DNA of 64,000 bases from Anas platyrhynchos. Taxonomy: Eukaryota; Chordata; Aves; Anseriformes; Anatidae. Under the pieces are notes generated by a model that saw only the letters and a program-made list of their open reading frames with translations, did no database searches and was not told the DNA's origin. Below are positions 11,001-23,400 of the stretch, piece after piece (positions within the stretch are counted from its first letter, which is position 1; every line of letters begins with the position of its first letter). Both the position numbers and the translations under genes were made by a program. Where the stretch lies: contig NC_092602.1 of NCBI RefSeq assembly GCF_047663525.1, positions 11,033,501 to 11,097,500 of the forward strand, in the 5' to 3' direction.

Positions 11001-14000
11001 AAACACTACTGTGTACTGGCAGGTATCCACTCAGGCTTTTAACAGGTTGTTAAAGCTAGTAAAACAATATGTGTATGGTCTAACTGAGTACAGTAGCACA
11101 GAGTAAGAAGTGTTAGTTAGTTCAATGTCATTTCCAAATCAGCAGTGCCATTTGGAGCATAACGCTTAATTACAGGATGTTTGTAACTCTTGTCAAGCTA
11201 GCTTGTGTGTATTAGGCGTAAGTTAGATAGCAGACTAAAAACATATTACAGAAATAGGAGATCGTTGCCATCATTTCACGCTTGGTAACTGTCAGCTTAT
11301 TGACTAGGAATAATAAAGCTAGTTTTTATAGAAGCACATTATCTGGAGTGCACTAAGTTTTTGCCGTCTCTACCTTATGATAAACTATTTCTCCATTCTG
11401 TAGACCTTGTTATATTGGACAGAATGCATATTCTGACTTGAATTGTGTTCGGAAAGAAAACCAGAAGGTATTTGTTGTGCCATACCCTAGCCTTTTTTAG
11501 TTGAACTCTTTAATTAACAGGAAAAAAAAAACAAAAAACTGCTAAACCTCCTCTGCGTATCTAAGGATAATCCTGAAAGTGTGCTTTCTGCTGAAATGAA
11601 GCTAGAAAGTCAGCTTTTGATCAAGCTTTGGACCTGCTATGAGATAAAGTTGAAGTGTAGAAGCCAGTGCTGACCTAAGCTTTTTAAATCTTACTCCTCT
11701 CAATATGTGGGAGACTGTCCTGAATGATCAGAAGGCTGAGCTGAGCATGTCTGCTTTGTAAAGCAGCTCTGTGCAATAGGCTTATCTCGTGCCTGTGGTT
11801 GCAGCACCCTCTTTTATGTGAGTGTGGACTTGAAAGAATGACACCTGTATGAAGACTTCTGATTAAATGTTTCTGTTCTCATCTCTATTGCTGCTCTGTC
11901 TACTGTAACTAACAATAGAAGTGCTTTATTTTACAGTCTAAGCTTCGTGTAAGGTAAAAGACTAATGAGGTAATTGGAGTGATATCAAAAAAACTAAAAG
12001 AATCAAAATTGAGTAACTGAGGCGAGACTACAGTAAGAAACCTAGTTGCTGAAATCTTAACTTGTGTTCAACTACTTAGTCAAAGAAGGATTTTTGAAGA
12101 CTGCTTTTCTTCTTGAATGAAAAGTGATTTTCAAGATAATTTTTTAACAATGCAGAGCAATGAAAAGTACACAGTGGTAATCCAGAACAATCTTCCCACT
12201 CCGTATGAGTTGTGGTATAAAATTATATTATTTCTTCAGAAGCCTATTATTTTCTCTATGGCAGAACGAGTGAGACCTCAGTCTATTAATTACCATTATG
12301 TCATTAGTGAAACAATGTTTCTTTAGAAAACTTTCTTTAAGAAAGTTTTATATTCTGTCAAAGGCTTAAAGCAGCAAAACAAAACCCAAAGCTAATGTAG
12401 TTCAGAAGTCAAAGGATGGCTGTTCGGCTTCCATCTTGAATTTGTGTTGTTTTTGTGTTGATGACAATAATATACTGAAACTAGTTTTTCAGTAAGCTTG
12501 GACAATAGTCAGTATTGTCTTGTAGCTCTCTACAGAAGCATTAAGATTTCTCAGTGCAATCTGATGTCTACTCAAGGACAGTCTCAACCTTAGGTTACAG
12601 GTTTGCAGCAGGGTTTTCTGTTTGGAGGAAAGTATAATGGAGCAGTAGTGACACAATCTTTGTAAAGATGCTCTCTTAGAAGCATTTTAGTTATGAAGGA
12701 AGTTGGTCAAACACAGAGCAGTATGTGGCTTCTCAGTTAACCTGCTGCCCTTCTTGGTTTCAGCAGGAAGCAGTGTGTGTGTGTGGCCGTGTAGCAGGCA
12801 CAGGAGTCATGCTGCTAAACAGCAGCAGGGCACAGAGATCCAGGCCAATCCGCATCGTGTCCTCTCTTGTCTTAAAAGCAGCTGTGGCCCTGCAGTCAGG
12901 CACTGGGGTAACATTTGTCAAGTTTTTCTGTCTTTCTCAGCTCTGTCCTAAAATGTTGTAGCTATTACTTTATCACTTGGTTGTTGGAAATGTGGATATT
13001 TTGCATTATCTAAGGTTTTTCCCTAAATTGTACATAACTGTGGAGTGACTTAGGTTCAGACTGGGAAGAGATAAAGGAGTTTCCTTATATTAGATTTTCT
13101 TTTAGTTATGCTTCAGCAGACAGCCTCTCTGGTTCTTTTCTTCTTGATGTTTGTTAATTGTCTCATTTTGGCATATCTAAATTTAGGCCTGACTTAAAAT
13201 ACTTTACTACTTAATATTTTAAGCTTAACATCCAACCCTGGGTATAAAGATGTGGCAGGTGCTGCAAATCCATTGTCAACTTTGATCAAAGAAGATACTG
13301 AAACACATTATTTGTCTCTTTTGTCAAATTAAATGTCACTGCTCTAGTAAGGACTAGCTATGCTTTTTAGCTGGCATAAAAATTTGAGCTTAAAAAATAA
13401 AAGGTTGGATTGTTTGTATGTGACCTACAAACATTTAATCTTGTTTCAAGGCCAGTAGGTGGAGCCCGAGGTAAATAATAATTTTGATATGTGGAGTTAT
13501 TAAAAGCACAAATGAAAATTATTGAACTGTAATAACACCAGGCAGGGTTGATGAGGTGAGAGACAGATGCAGTAGTACCAAAGGATAATGATGGGTTCTA
13601 GAAAGGTTTTCAAAGTGTTGAGAAAATGTTTGTATCTCCAGAGAACTGTGATGTTGTTTTTTGTTTGTTTTTTTTTTTTTTTTTTAAAAAAGCTGCCAAA
13701 TGAGTTTGTGAGCAACAGTTTTGATGTAAGCCTTTTGTTGGCTTATAGCTTTACAGAAGCAGCTGGGATCTCCTTTGAGCTGTGTTTCTGAAATAGCCTG
13801 GCAAAGCTTAATAAAAATCGAAAATCCTGTTCAGTGTCTGTATGACCTATGCAATAAGTTATGTAAACAGTAACCTCTGAGATTTGCACGATTCAGGAAA
13901 GGCAGGTGACTGTCCTTAATGGTAGTTTGGCCTAAAGTATGTTTTCTTTACAGCTTTAGGAATATCTTTGATCAGGCTTTTTCAGCTTCTGCAACAGTTG

Positions 14001-14393
14001 TTTATTTTCATTATAAGGGAAGTATTTTGCCTTAATTAAGACCTGAAAAACGTAGTGGTACCTTATCGTTAATGAGCAGATAATTAGTGAGTCTTATGTA
14101 TTGTTATTGCTCTAGGTTTTGTCAATATTTTCCTGATGGTTGTTTCCTTAGTACAATTCTGAATTAGCCAAGAATCACGTTTAAACAATAGATTTTTTTA
14201 GAAGTAGAAAACTGTTTATTGAAACAAATGCACTTTTGATGTCCTGATTTATCTATTTTAATTGAAAGCTATTAGTGTGAACATTGCGATGTTTAAGCTT
14301 CAGCATAGAGTCAAGGTTCTATTTTTATAACTTGCAGTGTAATAGATGATCTTTATTTTCCTTGTAGGCTATTACAGAATGACCTTGCACTGA
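8059..14393 (+). other. Splice-spanning uORF in TANGO2 5'UTR
   Basis: If exon 1 (ending 8086) joins exon 2 (starting 14368), an ATG at 8059-8061 reads MCGWWRSALGYYRMTLH and stops at 14391-14393. That is 17 codons, ending 39 bases before the TANGO2 start codon. The uORF depends on the predicted exon 1 and on transcription starting upstream of 8059. Confidence 0.4.
8087..14367 (+). other. TANGO2: TANGO2 intron 1
   Basis: This intron of about 6.3 kb is AT-rich after the island tail. It has T runs near 8611-8630 and 13667-13685. The short open frames have no recognisable similarity. No repeat family or small RNA was recognised. Confidence 0.5.
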
Positions 14394-14488
14394 GCATTTG
14401 TTGAAGAAACAGGACTTAATCATCATTCTTCAATGTGCATCCTGTTGTTCAAATTTGACCCCCGACCAGTTTCAAAAAATGCATACAG
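14368..14488 (+). CDS. TANGO2: TANGO2 exon 2 (coding from 14433)
   Basis: The acceptor CTTGTAG precedes 14368 and the donor GTAAAG follows 14488. The first 65 bases are 5'UTR. The coding part gives residues 1-18 and two bases of Arg19. Confidence 0.92.
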
Positions 14489-17400
14489 GTAAAGATTGTA
14501 TAAAAAATTACAGAAACGTGTGTTAACCATTTCTTCTTGTACCCTGTGTTTGAATTGTAGATTCAAAAGTCAGTATTAGGTATTCAGTTATGCTTGGGTA
14601 ATGTTGAACTTTGTGACTTTCTTCATTGGAGTGCTTCCTGTTACACTTTGAGAACCCTTTGTTTTGCAACTGTCAGAAGGCTTGGGCTATAGTCACAGAC
14701 CTCTTGATGGTGGTCTATAATGTTGTGTAGGACACAGTATTTAAAAATTGTAATCCAGAATTTCAAAGTCCTGCAGTTGTAGCAATAAGGTTCAGAAAAA
14801 GATGCAATTTCTTCTTGTAGTTTAGAAATTTCTAGTGCTTTTGTGTTGAAGCCAATAATTTGAATTTGGCCTGCAGAGTACCAGGTAGCTAGTGGAGCAG
14901 AAGTATTACACAGTTGTTAGTCTGCTTCACATGCTATTTTTAATTTGTTTACGTATACGCTGCGCAGTTCTGATTAGTGATCCAGTTCTGTAACCTAATA
15001 GACTAATACATTGAGTCCAAAAGATGCTCAAAATGAGACCATATTGCTTGTGTAGTTTCTGGTTAACCTTGCTTCCTCCCAACAATACCTTCTTCACTGT
15101 ATAGTTCACTGCTCTGTTCAGTATTAAATAATGGCTACTCTCCACACCATGTTGCGCTCCAGTTTTGACAGAACCAGCTTGTGAATAGACACAACTGTGT
15201 TCAAAAATACAGATAGGTGTGGTCAAGATATCAGCGTAGTTATTTGTCTGTCGGTTCCCTTTTGGGACAAGGGATACTTGAAGATTTTCAGTTACAGAAT
15301 CACAGAATTTCTAGGTTGGAAGAGACCTCAAGATCATCGAGTCTAACCTCTGACCTAACGCTAACAGTCCCCACTAAACCATATCCCTAAGCTCTTCATC
15401 TAACCATCTTTTAAAGACTTCCAGGGATGGTGACTCCACCACCTCCCTGGACAGCCTGTCCCAGTGTCTAACAACCCTTTCAGTAAAGGTTGTTGTCTTA
15501 AAATTAAATGTGCTTCAAAAAATGCTCAGTTTGAAAACAAACAGTGGGATTTGAAATCCTGTATCAATGTAAAACAAGCTAGTACTGCAAATTTGGAATC
15601 GAAGAGCTGTTAATAAATGTCCTAGCAACACCCTCCATGTCCCACACAAATCTGGCTGCAGTTAAAATTTTAGCTAATAAACTATCTGATTATATGGCAC
15701 CTTTAGCTGAAACCTCAAGTCAAAACAAGTATTCATGCTTCCAGGTACTTTTTTTTTTTTTTAGTGAATACACTGATGTCATCCAGCAAGTTTCACTAAC
15801 ATTAAACTTCCCGTAACAATTTTGTCCCATTAGAGACCTGAATCTTTAAAGCTTATATCCAATGTTAGTGTCTTAAAGCACATTCAGTAGATAATGGAAA
15901 GAGTACTTCAGGCTAGTAGGAAGACTCACATTCTGTTTTCTGCGTTTTTGCCTACTGTATAGGTTCTGTATTACTTGGTGACAAAGAAGTGTCAGTATTC
16001 TTCCACAAACTTACAGAATCAGTATGCTTTGTGCTTTTCATTTACTTGTTTCTTCTGCCCTTTTTGTATTGAGCAAAGGATGCCATTCTATAGAAAGAAA
16101 GGATTGAGAACCAAAGCTTCAGTTGTCCATAGCGTGCATTCCTTTCTGTCTGGAATCTGCCTAAAAAGGGTTTGTTTGATGGAAATGGTACTGAACTAAT
16201 ACATCAATTTATTTGGTATGACTTCCTTTGTATTGCTAGTTAACAACAACAACAAAAAAATCAATTTAATGCCTCTGGGGAAAATCCTTTGGATTTAAAT
16301 TATAGTTGTTTGCCAAGTGAATTTTCTATTTTATTTAAAAGTAAAACTCTGAGTAGTTTGCTTGCAACTTTAGCCTTTGAGTCAAGTTGCGTTGCATTTG
16401 AAATTTTGATTCATAACAGGAAAAAAATTGCTATCAGTGTCAAAATAGGAAAACGTTGTGTTGGCCCAAATTCAGGTATTTAGTAGTCTTTTTGGTTTCT
16501 AGCAAAGTACGTTGGCCGCTTTTTGTGAGTACCTAATTAAGCAAAAAGCTTACAGATCACCTTTTTAATACATTTATGAACCTGTCTTTCTGTACGCTTG
16601 ACACTTGATTTTTCTACCCTTTGTGCTCTCTATAGGCCTATCTGTAGTGAAGTTTAGTGTTGTAACAGATGTAACAGATGTTTTACTGTAGTCTATTATT
16701 ATTGTCAAAGGTAACATGCTGCCATTATATTGTTTCAAACTATGCTGTGTGCATCTTAGGAATAAAATACATTTCAAGCTTCAAAGCTATAATCAGTTCC
16801 GAACTGAATTGTATTGTAGGAAATTGCGTTAATGGAGAGATCTCTCATGTTTTCATCTCTACCTCAACATTTAAATAAATCTTAATAAATAAATTCTGAT
16901 ACAGTTGAATTATTTCAGCTATAAAAATATCTAAGTCTTTTCTAATCTATTAGATAATGAGGGTCACTTAATAGTATTTCTTTTTAGTATGATTAAGTTC
17001 CATAGAATGCAAAATGAAGATGTTTTGAATATGCAATCCTGTATACTAGTCTTTTGATGAGCTTTAGTATCTGTGTGCTTGAGATGGGGAATATTCTAGC
17101 ACACTGGGAAACTTTCACGTTTTTTTGCTATTTAGGTTCTATAAACAAACTGTTTTCATGTTTGGGGTTATTGAAGGCGGAAATCCAATTGGAGCTTCAA
17201 GAAATAAGAACTGATACAGTTCAAACTAAGGTAGAGATGTTTAAGTGAAATCTGGGGAAATAAGACGCTTGCTGTAAAGGGAGGATATTAAGCAAGATGA
17301 TAAATTTAAACTAGCTGAAGAATCTATAGATCAAAGTCCGGAATCGGGTGGAAGAGGGAAGAAATAATGCCAGACTGAATTGAATGTTGTGATTATTTGG

Positions 17401-20400
17401 CATTGGAAAGATAAAACATACATACTCTGCTTTCCAAAAGGTGATGTCTTTGGGTGAAGTACTAAGTACCTGCCTTACAGTAAGGATGGCACTGAAGTAC
17501 CAGCTGCCTTTTCTCTGTAGCTAATTATAACTTTCTGCAGCATCACTAGTGCGCATCTGACAACTCATGGTCATGTTGCACAACACTATATGAATGAAGA
17601 GTTGGCAGGAAAAGTCTGAAAACCTATGAAAAATGTCAGTACCTTTGAATGCTGAATAACAAAATGGATTCATGTGCTGTGGCTTGAAAAATAGTGAGAA
17701 GTATGTGGTTCAGTTTACAGCTGCAAACTTGGCTTCTGCTGCATAAATGTAATTGATGTGCAGGTGTTAAGAGGAACAGATAGTGAAGAAGATGCTGAGG
17801 TTATAGAAAACTAGTTAAGGAAATCTTCATGTTTCTGAAAGATGGCGTTTTGCTAAAATTAAATATTAAGTAATATGGCTGGAGAGAATGGAGAACATTA
17901 GGGGAACAAATCTCACACACATTCTTCAGACAAGCTTCCTCTAAGCCTGTGAGTTTAGATTTTTAAGTTGTAACTTTTCGTACTAATGTGTCTTAAGATT
18001 AAATTAAGATCTTAACAGTTGCAAGGCAAGAGATTGCTTTCAATTCTGTTCTTTGAAAATATCGGACTCGTTTATGTAACAAGATTATCTTGTGATCTTT
18101 CACAAGTCTGAGAGAAGGCTGTGGTCAGCTGTGATTCAACTTTATCAGAGTGATAAAGGTGAGATGGTAAGGTAAAGGATAGTTTCATACTTAGAATGAG
18201 CTAATGCTGTGGCAAGGGTTAGCTCCTGTCTGTACTGTGAAGTTGCTATTTCTAAGTAATAGTATTTCACTACTCTTGTGTTCTACAGACTTATTCTAGC
18301 AGCTAATAGAGATGAATTTTACAACAGACCATCCAAATCTGCAGATTTTTGGGACAGCAGCAATGAGATCCTTAGTGGTATGTACCTAAAACAAGAAGTT
18401 TAGTTTTGATACAGTTTATAAGGGGATTAAAGCCTGGATTTTTGTTATGGTGGGGTGGGTGGGTTGCATTGCTAAGAAATATGAATCTCACTTATACTTC
18501 TGGGGAGAACATGTCATGAGTTGGAAAGAAGGTGAGTTGTGCTGTTATTTTCTCATTTGTGTTTTGGTATCATGTGGCTTTTTTGTTCTCAGTTTTATGT
18601 TCTTTGACTGCAGTCCGAGCAGTGAAATGGAAATACATTAAATTAGTTTGTCCCTCACAATTTAGCTTTGTCAGATACACTGAAATACTTATGTAAAAAT
18701 AGATGGAATTATTCTACAGACTCACTGTTTCTAATACTGACTTGAAATCGTTAAACCAAACCTGAAGGAAATATTTTTTTCTGACTTCTTTTCAGTTAGT
18801 AATTTATAGGCTACAGAATAGTTTGTTATTAATCCATTGGCTTATTAGATTTCTGTGTACAGTCAGTTTAACAAAATGCTGTCAGTTGTCTGGTTTTCCT
18901 TAATAGGGAATCTCAGATTTTTAAGTAGGATCAATATTTCTCCCTTTACTCAAACAGAAATGAAGCTCTAGAAGACAAAGCATTTTTTGCATCCAAGTTT
19001 TTGACTTTGCAAACACTGTTTGCTGATGTTGTGTGTTATTATTGTTGGCAGGGAGGCATGTGAGGATAAATTACTCCCACTGCACTGCAAAACTGAAGTT
19101 CTGGCTGACATTCCAATTTCATGCCAGATATTCTGGATGCTGCTTCCCCTGCTACATAGCAGTTCAAAAGAGAACATCAAAACAAAATTATCCTAAAAAC
19201 AGATGGGCCTTGAGTTTTTGTCTGTTATATCTTTCTCAGCTGTGGCTGTATTTGGTGTAAGAAACTAGTTCTCCATATTCTCCATTCAGTGGGCTTATCT
19301 CTGGAGAGTCTGTTAAAACATCCTGAGTTACTAATGCTATCTCAAATGAGAGCATCAATTTGAACCAAAAAAAAGGCAAACAAAAAATAACAACTCTTTG
19401 TGACTTAATGGAAGATTTTATAAGCTTAAAAACAGTATAGGAAAACAGCAATTGCATATGTTTGTCATTGGGCATTTGTCTATTTTTTTTCTCTTGTGTG
19501 CCTTTCAGTTAAAGTAGAGAACATTAATAAAATATTATGAAAAAATGTGACAGCTAAAACTTGATATTGAAGTTTTGGCTACTGAAGAAAGGAAGGAGTT
19601 CCTGAATAAGGATCCAAAACTTGTATTCTAATCAAAGTTCTATTATGGCATGATTCAGAATTAAAACATTTCCAACAACAAGCATGATATATCAAACCAG
19701 TTTTCTTTTTTCTGTTAAACACCTGTTGTTTAACATAAGCTTGCTGCAAATAGGTAGTGTTTTTCTTACCTTCTTCTGTGCAAAGAGGTTTGAATGTAGG
19801 CTTCATTTTTGCAGCACCGGATCTTCCTTCCTCCCCTGCAAAATTGCTGTTACCTGAGTACAGAATTTTCAGTTGTCTAATTTACTCTAAATTATTCTGG
19901 TTATTTCCGATGTTTAACTTGCAAACAACATTAATCTTCTGAGACTTGATTTTGAAGTAAGAAATTGAGTCTGCTTAGTTTTATATGGATTTTATAGCTT
20001 AAAATTTTGCTTTTACACTTGATTTACTTATTCTCTCATCTATTTCAGCAACAAGGAAAATAATTCTTAGCCCACAATTGGGTATGTGTAATGTAAATGG
20101 GCTTACTTTACCTGTAGTAGTCCACAAAGACAGTTTTGTACCTACTGCATTTTTATATAGCCTGATCAAGACTGGATTTGCATTAAGACATTTTTAATTA
20201 ACACCGATTTTTGAAAATGAATGTAATCTAACTCATACTTATTTTACTAGGTCTGGATATGGAGGAAGGAAAAGAAGGTGGGACATGGCTGGGGATCAGT
20301 AAGAAAGGCAAGATGGCAGCCCTGACAAACTACATGCAGCCAAAGACTGACAAAAATGCAAAAGGAAGAGGTATGAAGGAAATGGAAAAAAGCATACAAG

Positions 20401-23400
20401 CAAATCCTGGTGTCCCATTTAAATCAAGTTACAATCTTAATTTCAAGTTACATTACATTAACATTTTCAAGTTAAAATCAAGTTACAATATTAATTTTAC
20501 AATAATATTTTTTGTAATTATTATTACAATATTAATTTTAACCATTTTATTAGGCTATAAAGTGATATGTGCTTTAAACAGAATTTATGAACAAGTTTGA
20601 GTCCCTGTGCAGGGAACTTGACTTATATAATGATATTCTAATCAAGCAGGCAAAAAATAAAACAAGATAAAGTGGAAACATTCAGACAAGAAATATAGTG
20701 CCAACTGTCTTCTCTTAAAATGATTATTCTAGTTAACAGTTGGAACAACTAGACAAGAGTGAAGCTAGATTTAGACTACACTAGGCTTTTTAAATGTGTG
20801 TGCTCTTTAGATAAGAGCTAAGTTAGGGAAACAATGCAACTTGCATTACGGTAGAGGCTAGTCTAAAAGATCCCTTCTCACATGATGAATTGGAGCAGCA
20901 GAAGTAAAAGGAGAAACTCCTCTGGGAGAGCACTTCTAAAAGTAAGAATTGTTCTGCTTCTAACTGCTATATGACAGTGCAATGGTGAAACATCATATAT
21001 AGAGAAATGAATGAATCGTGTCATCTATATTTTATTTTAATGTCATATATAAAATGAAGTTATAGTGAAGAGCTTATTCGAGAGAGAAGGAGAAGAAAGG
21101 CACATCCAGCAGAGAAGAGTTAGTAAATATGAACTCTGTAGAAATGAGCAGTTGATTGAGTTCTTCAGAATAGATGTCAAGCTCTTAATTTGAATGCGGT
21201 ACGATGCTGTAAGGCTTTTAAAGGTGTTTAGATTTTTTTCCCCACTGTTGTAATCTCTTGATGGTAGAAATATTGTATATTGTTACTTGTTTTACCAAGT
21301 CTGACAGAGAAGTGAGTTTACATGTTAAAGTTGCTCCATGTACTTCTTTCTTAGGTGCTCTTGTAACTAACTTCTTGACTTCAGATCTGGACAGTTACTC
21401 TTACTTGAAGAAAGTTTCAGTAGAAGGACATCTTTACAATGGATTTAACTTAATAGCAGCTGACTTCAAGTAAGTCTACAAACACCATGGTTGTTCAAAT
21501 TTCAAAGGAGAAAGATAATAGTACAAATACTTGTTAGCACAGAAGTGTAACAATATAGAATCTCCTTACAAGCTAAAGGGAGAGCTCTTTGTCTTACTAG
21601 TAGGCACGTAAGAGCATATTGATATTCCTGTCATAATTCCTTTTTTAATCTTTTAAATACTAGAGGTGCATCTTGTATACTAATCATTGCTTGATGCAAA
21701 ATGTTTTAATTCTTTTTCCTAATGGTCCGTAATTAGTCTTTTCCCGGAAGGTTGTGTGTACCTTCTTTGAGAAGGCAAAACCTTGGCTCCATAATGTCTC
21801 TGAAATATAGATGCTTCTGTTTAATTATAAAACTCCTTATCCTCACTCCATGATTTTTCAGCTGTGAAACTCTTGATCAAAGATTTGGTTTGTACTTATG
21901 CCTACTTCATGCCGTAGGTTTTTTAACTTGTAGATAAATAAGGAACAAACAAAAATACTACATTAGGAAAATGCCAAGGAATCTTATCCAAAAATTTGGG
22001 CTTGATGATGTATTGCTTTTCCACACAGTTGTTTCTGAATAGCCACCATAACCTCAAGTTTTTGGCTGGTGGGCCATAGTGACTTATGAGAGAGATCAGT
22101 GTTTCAGCATTAGAGCTGGAGGAAAAGCTGGCAGCAAACAAGGGTGTTAAGTATCAGAGTTTTGGAGAATGTTATTCAGAACCTGGGAAGCTTGTCAGCT
22201 CAGCAGAATATACTTGACAGAAGCCGGTTATCAATTAAATACATGAGAAATGGGTGGGTTGTGAGTGCTAGAAATGCTGGCAATATGGAAAAATGTTAGA
22301 ATATGATGAAAGCGAGAATAAATAGGGAAATAGTTAAGTCTTTAGCAAAAAAGAGATGCAAGTTTGCCTATTACTTGTCCATGGAAAAGAAATTCAAAGC
22401 TGCTCTTAGTTGTCCTTAGGTGAACAGGGGGGCAGCTCTGGCAAGTGGAGAAAGAAAAGAACAGATTAAGACAGTAATGACTGAATGTCTCTTAAAGAGT
22501 GTTATATCTTGCAGTTATGCATCATCAGGCTGTTTACAAATATCTGTAAATTAAAAAGACCTCTTCTGTGTCCTATCACATGGCTGCAAGTGGACCTGAA
22601 ATTTACTTCTGCCAGATGGCATGGTCCATAGTGGTGAGCCTCTTAGGATACAATAGTCATACAAAAGAGTTGATGGCAAAATGTTATTTGCTGTGATGAG
22701 TTATCCGTTTTTTAAACCCCTACCAGTATGTAAGTGTCCAGTTATTTAAAACATGAGGATTTTCTTTTCAGTAAGCCTGCCTGCTTTCTGTGCAGCCGTT
22801 CTGAATTATATTGCTGTTATGTTTAAAAATGATAATATTAACATTTGACAATGGTAATAATAAAGTTTTTCAGAGTAGGAGAGTAATATAATGCATTGAT
22901 TAATCCCTGGGTTGTGGTATCATAGTAGTAACAGTGATGAGAAAAAACATCTTGCTGTGTTTGAAGGCTGCAAGAAATTAGCATGTAATCAAATATAGAA
23001 GCTGGTGGTTTTTCAAGGAGAAATTCTTGTTTGTTTTTCAGTACCACCAAAGGAGATGTAATTTGCTACTATGGAAACAAAGGAGAGCCAGAACCCATTT
23101 TCCTAAATCCTGGTAGGTTTGCTTCAGAAGAGTCTGATTATGACTTTCTGTTACTTTAACAGAGTCAGAATATAGCTGTATTGCTCTAGTAATTTGGCTA
23201 TGTAAGCATTGTCTTCACTAACTTTGTTTGTATTCTTTAAAAATGTCCTTAAAGTCATTTAAATATTTGCTAATGCATGTCAGTAAAGAATTAATATTTC
23301 ATAAAAAGCTTCTATCCATATCAGTGTGCCCACCTCCACTGCAATTACTGGCATCTTACTTAAGTAATTATGATTGAAGGATAGAGGTCTGTCTTGAGGA

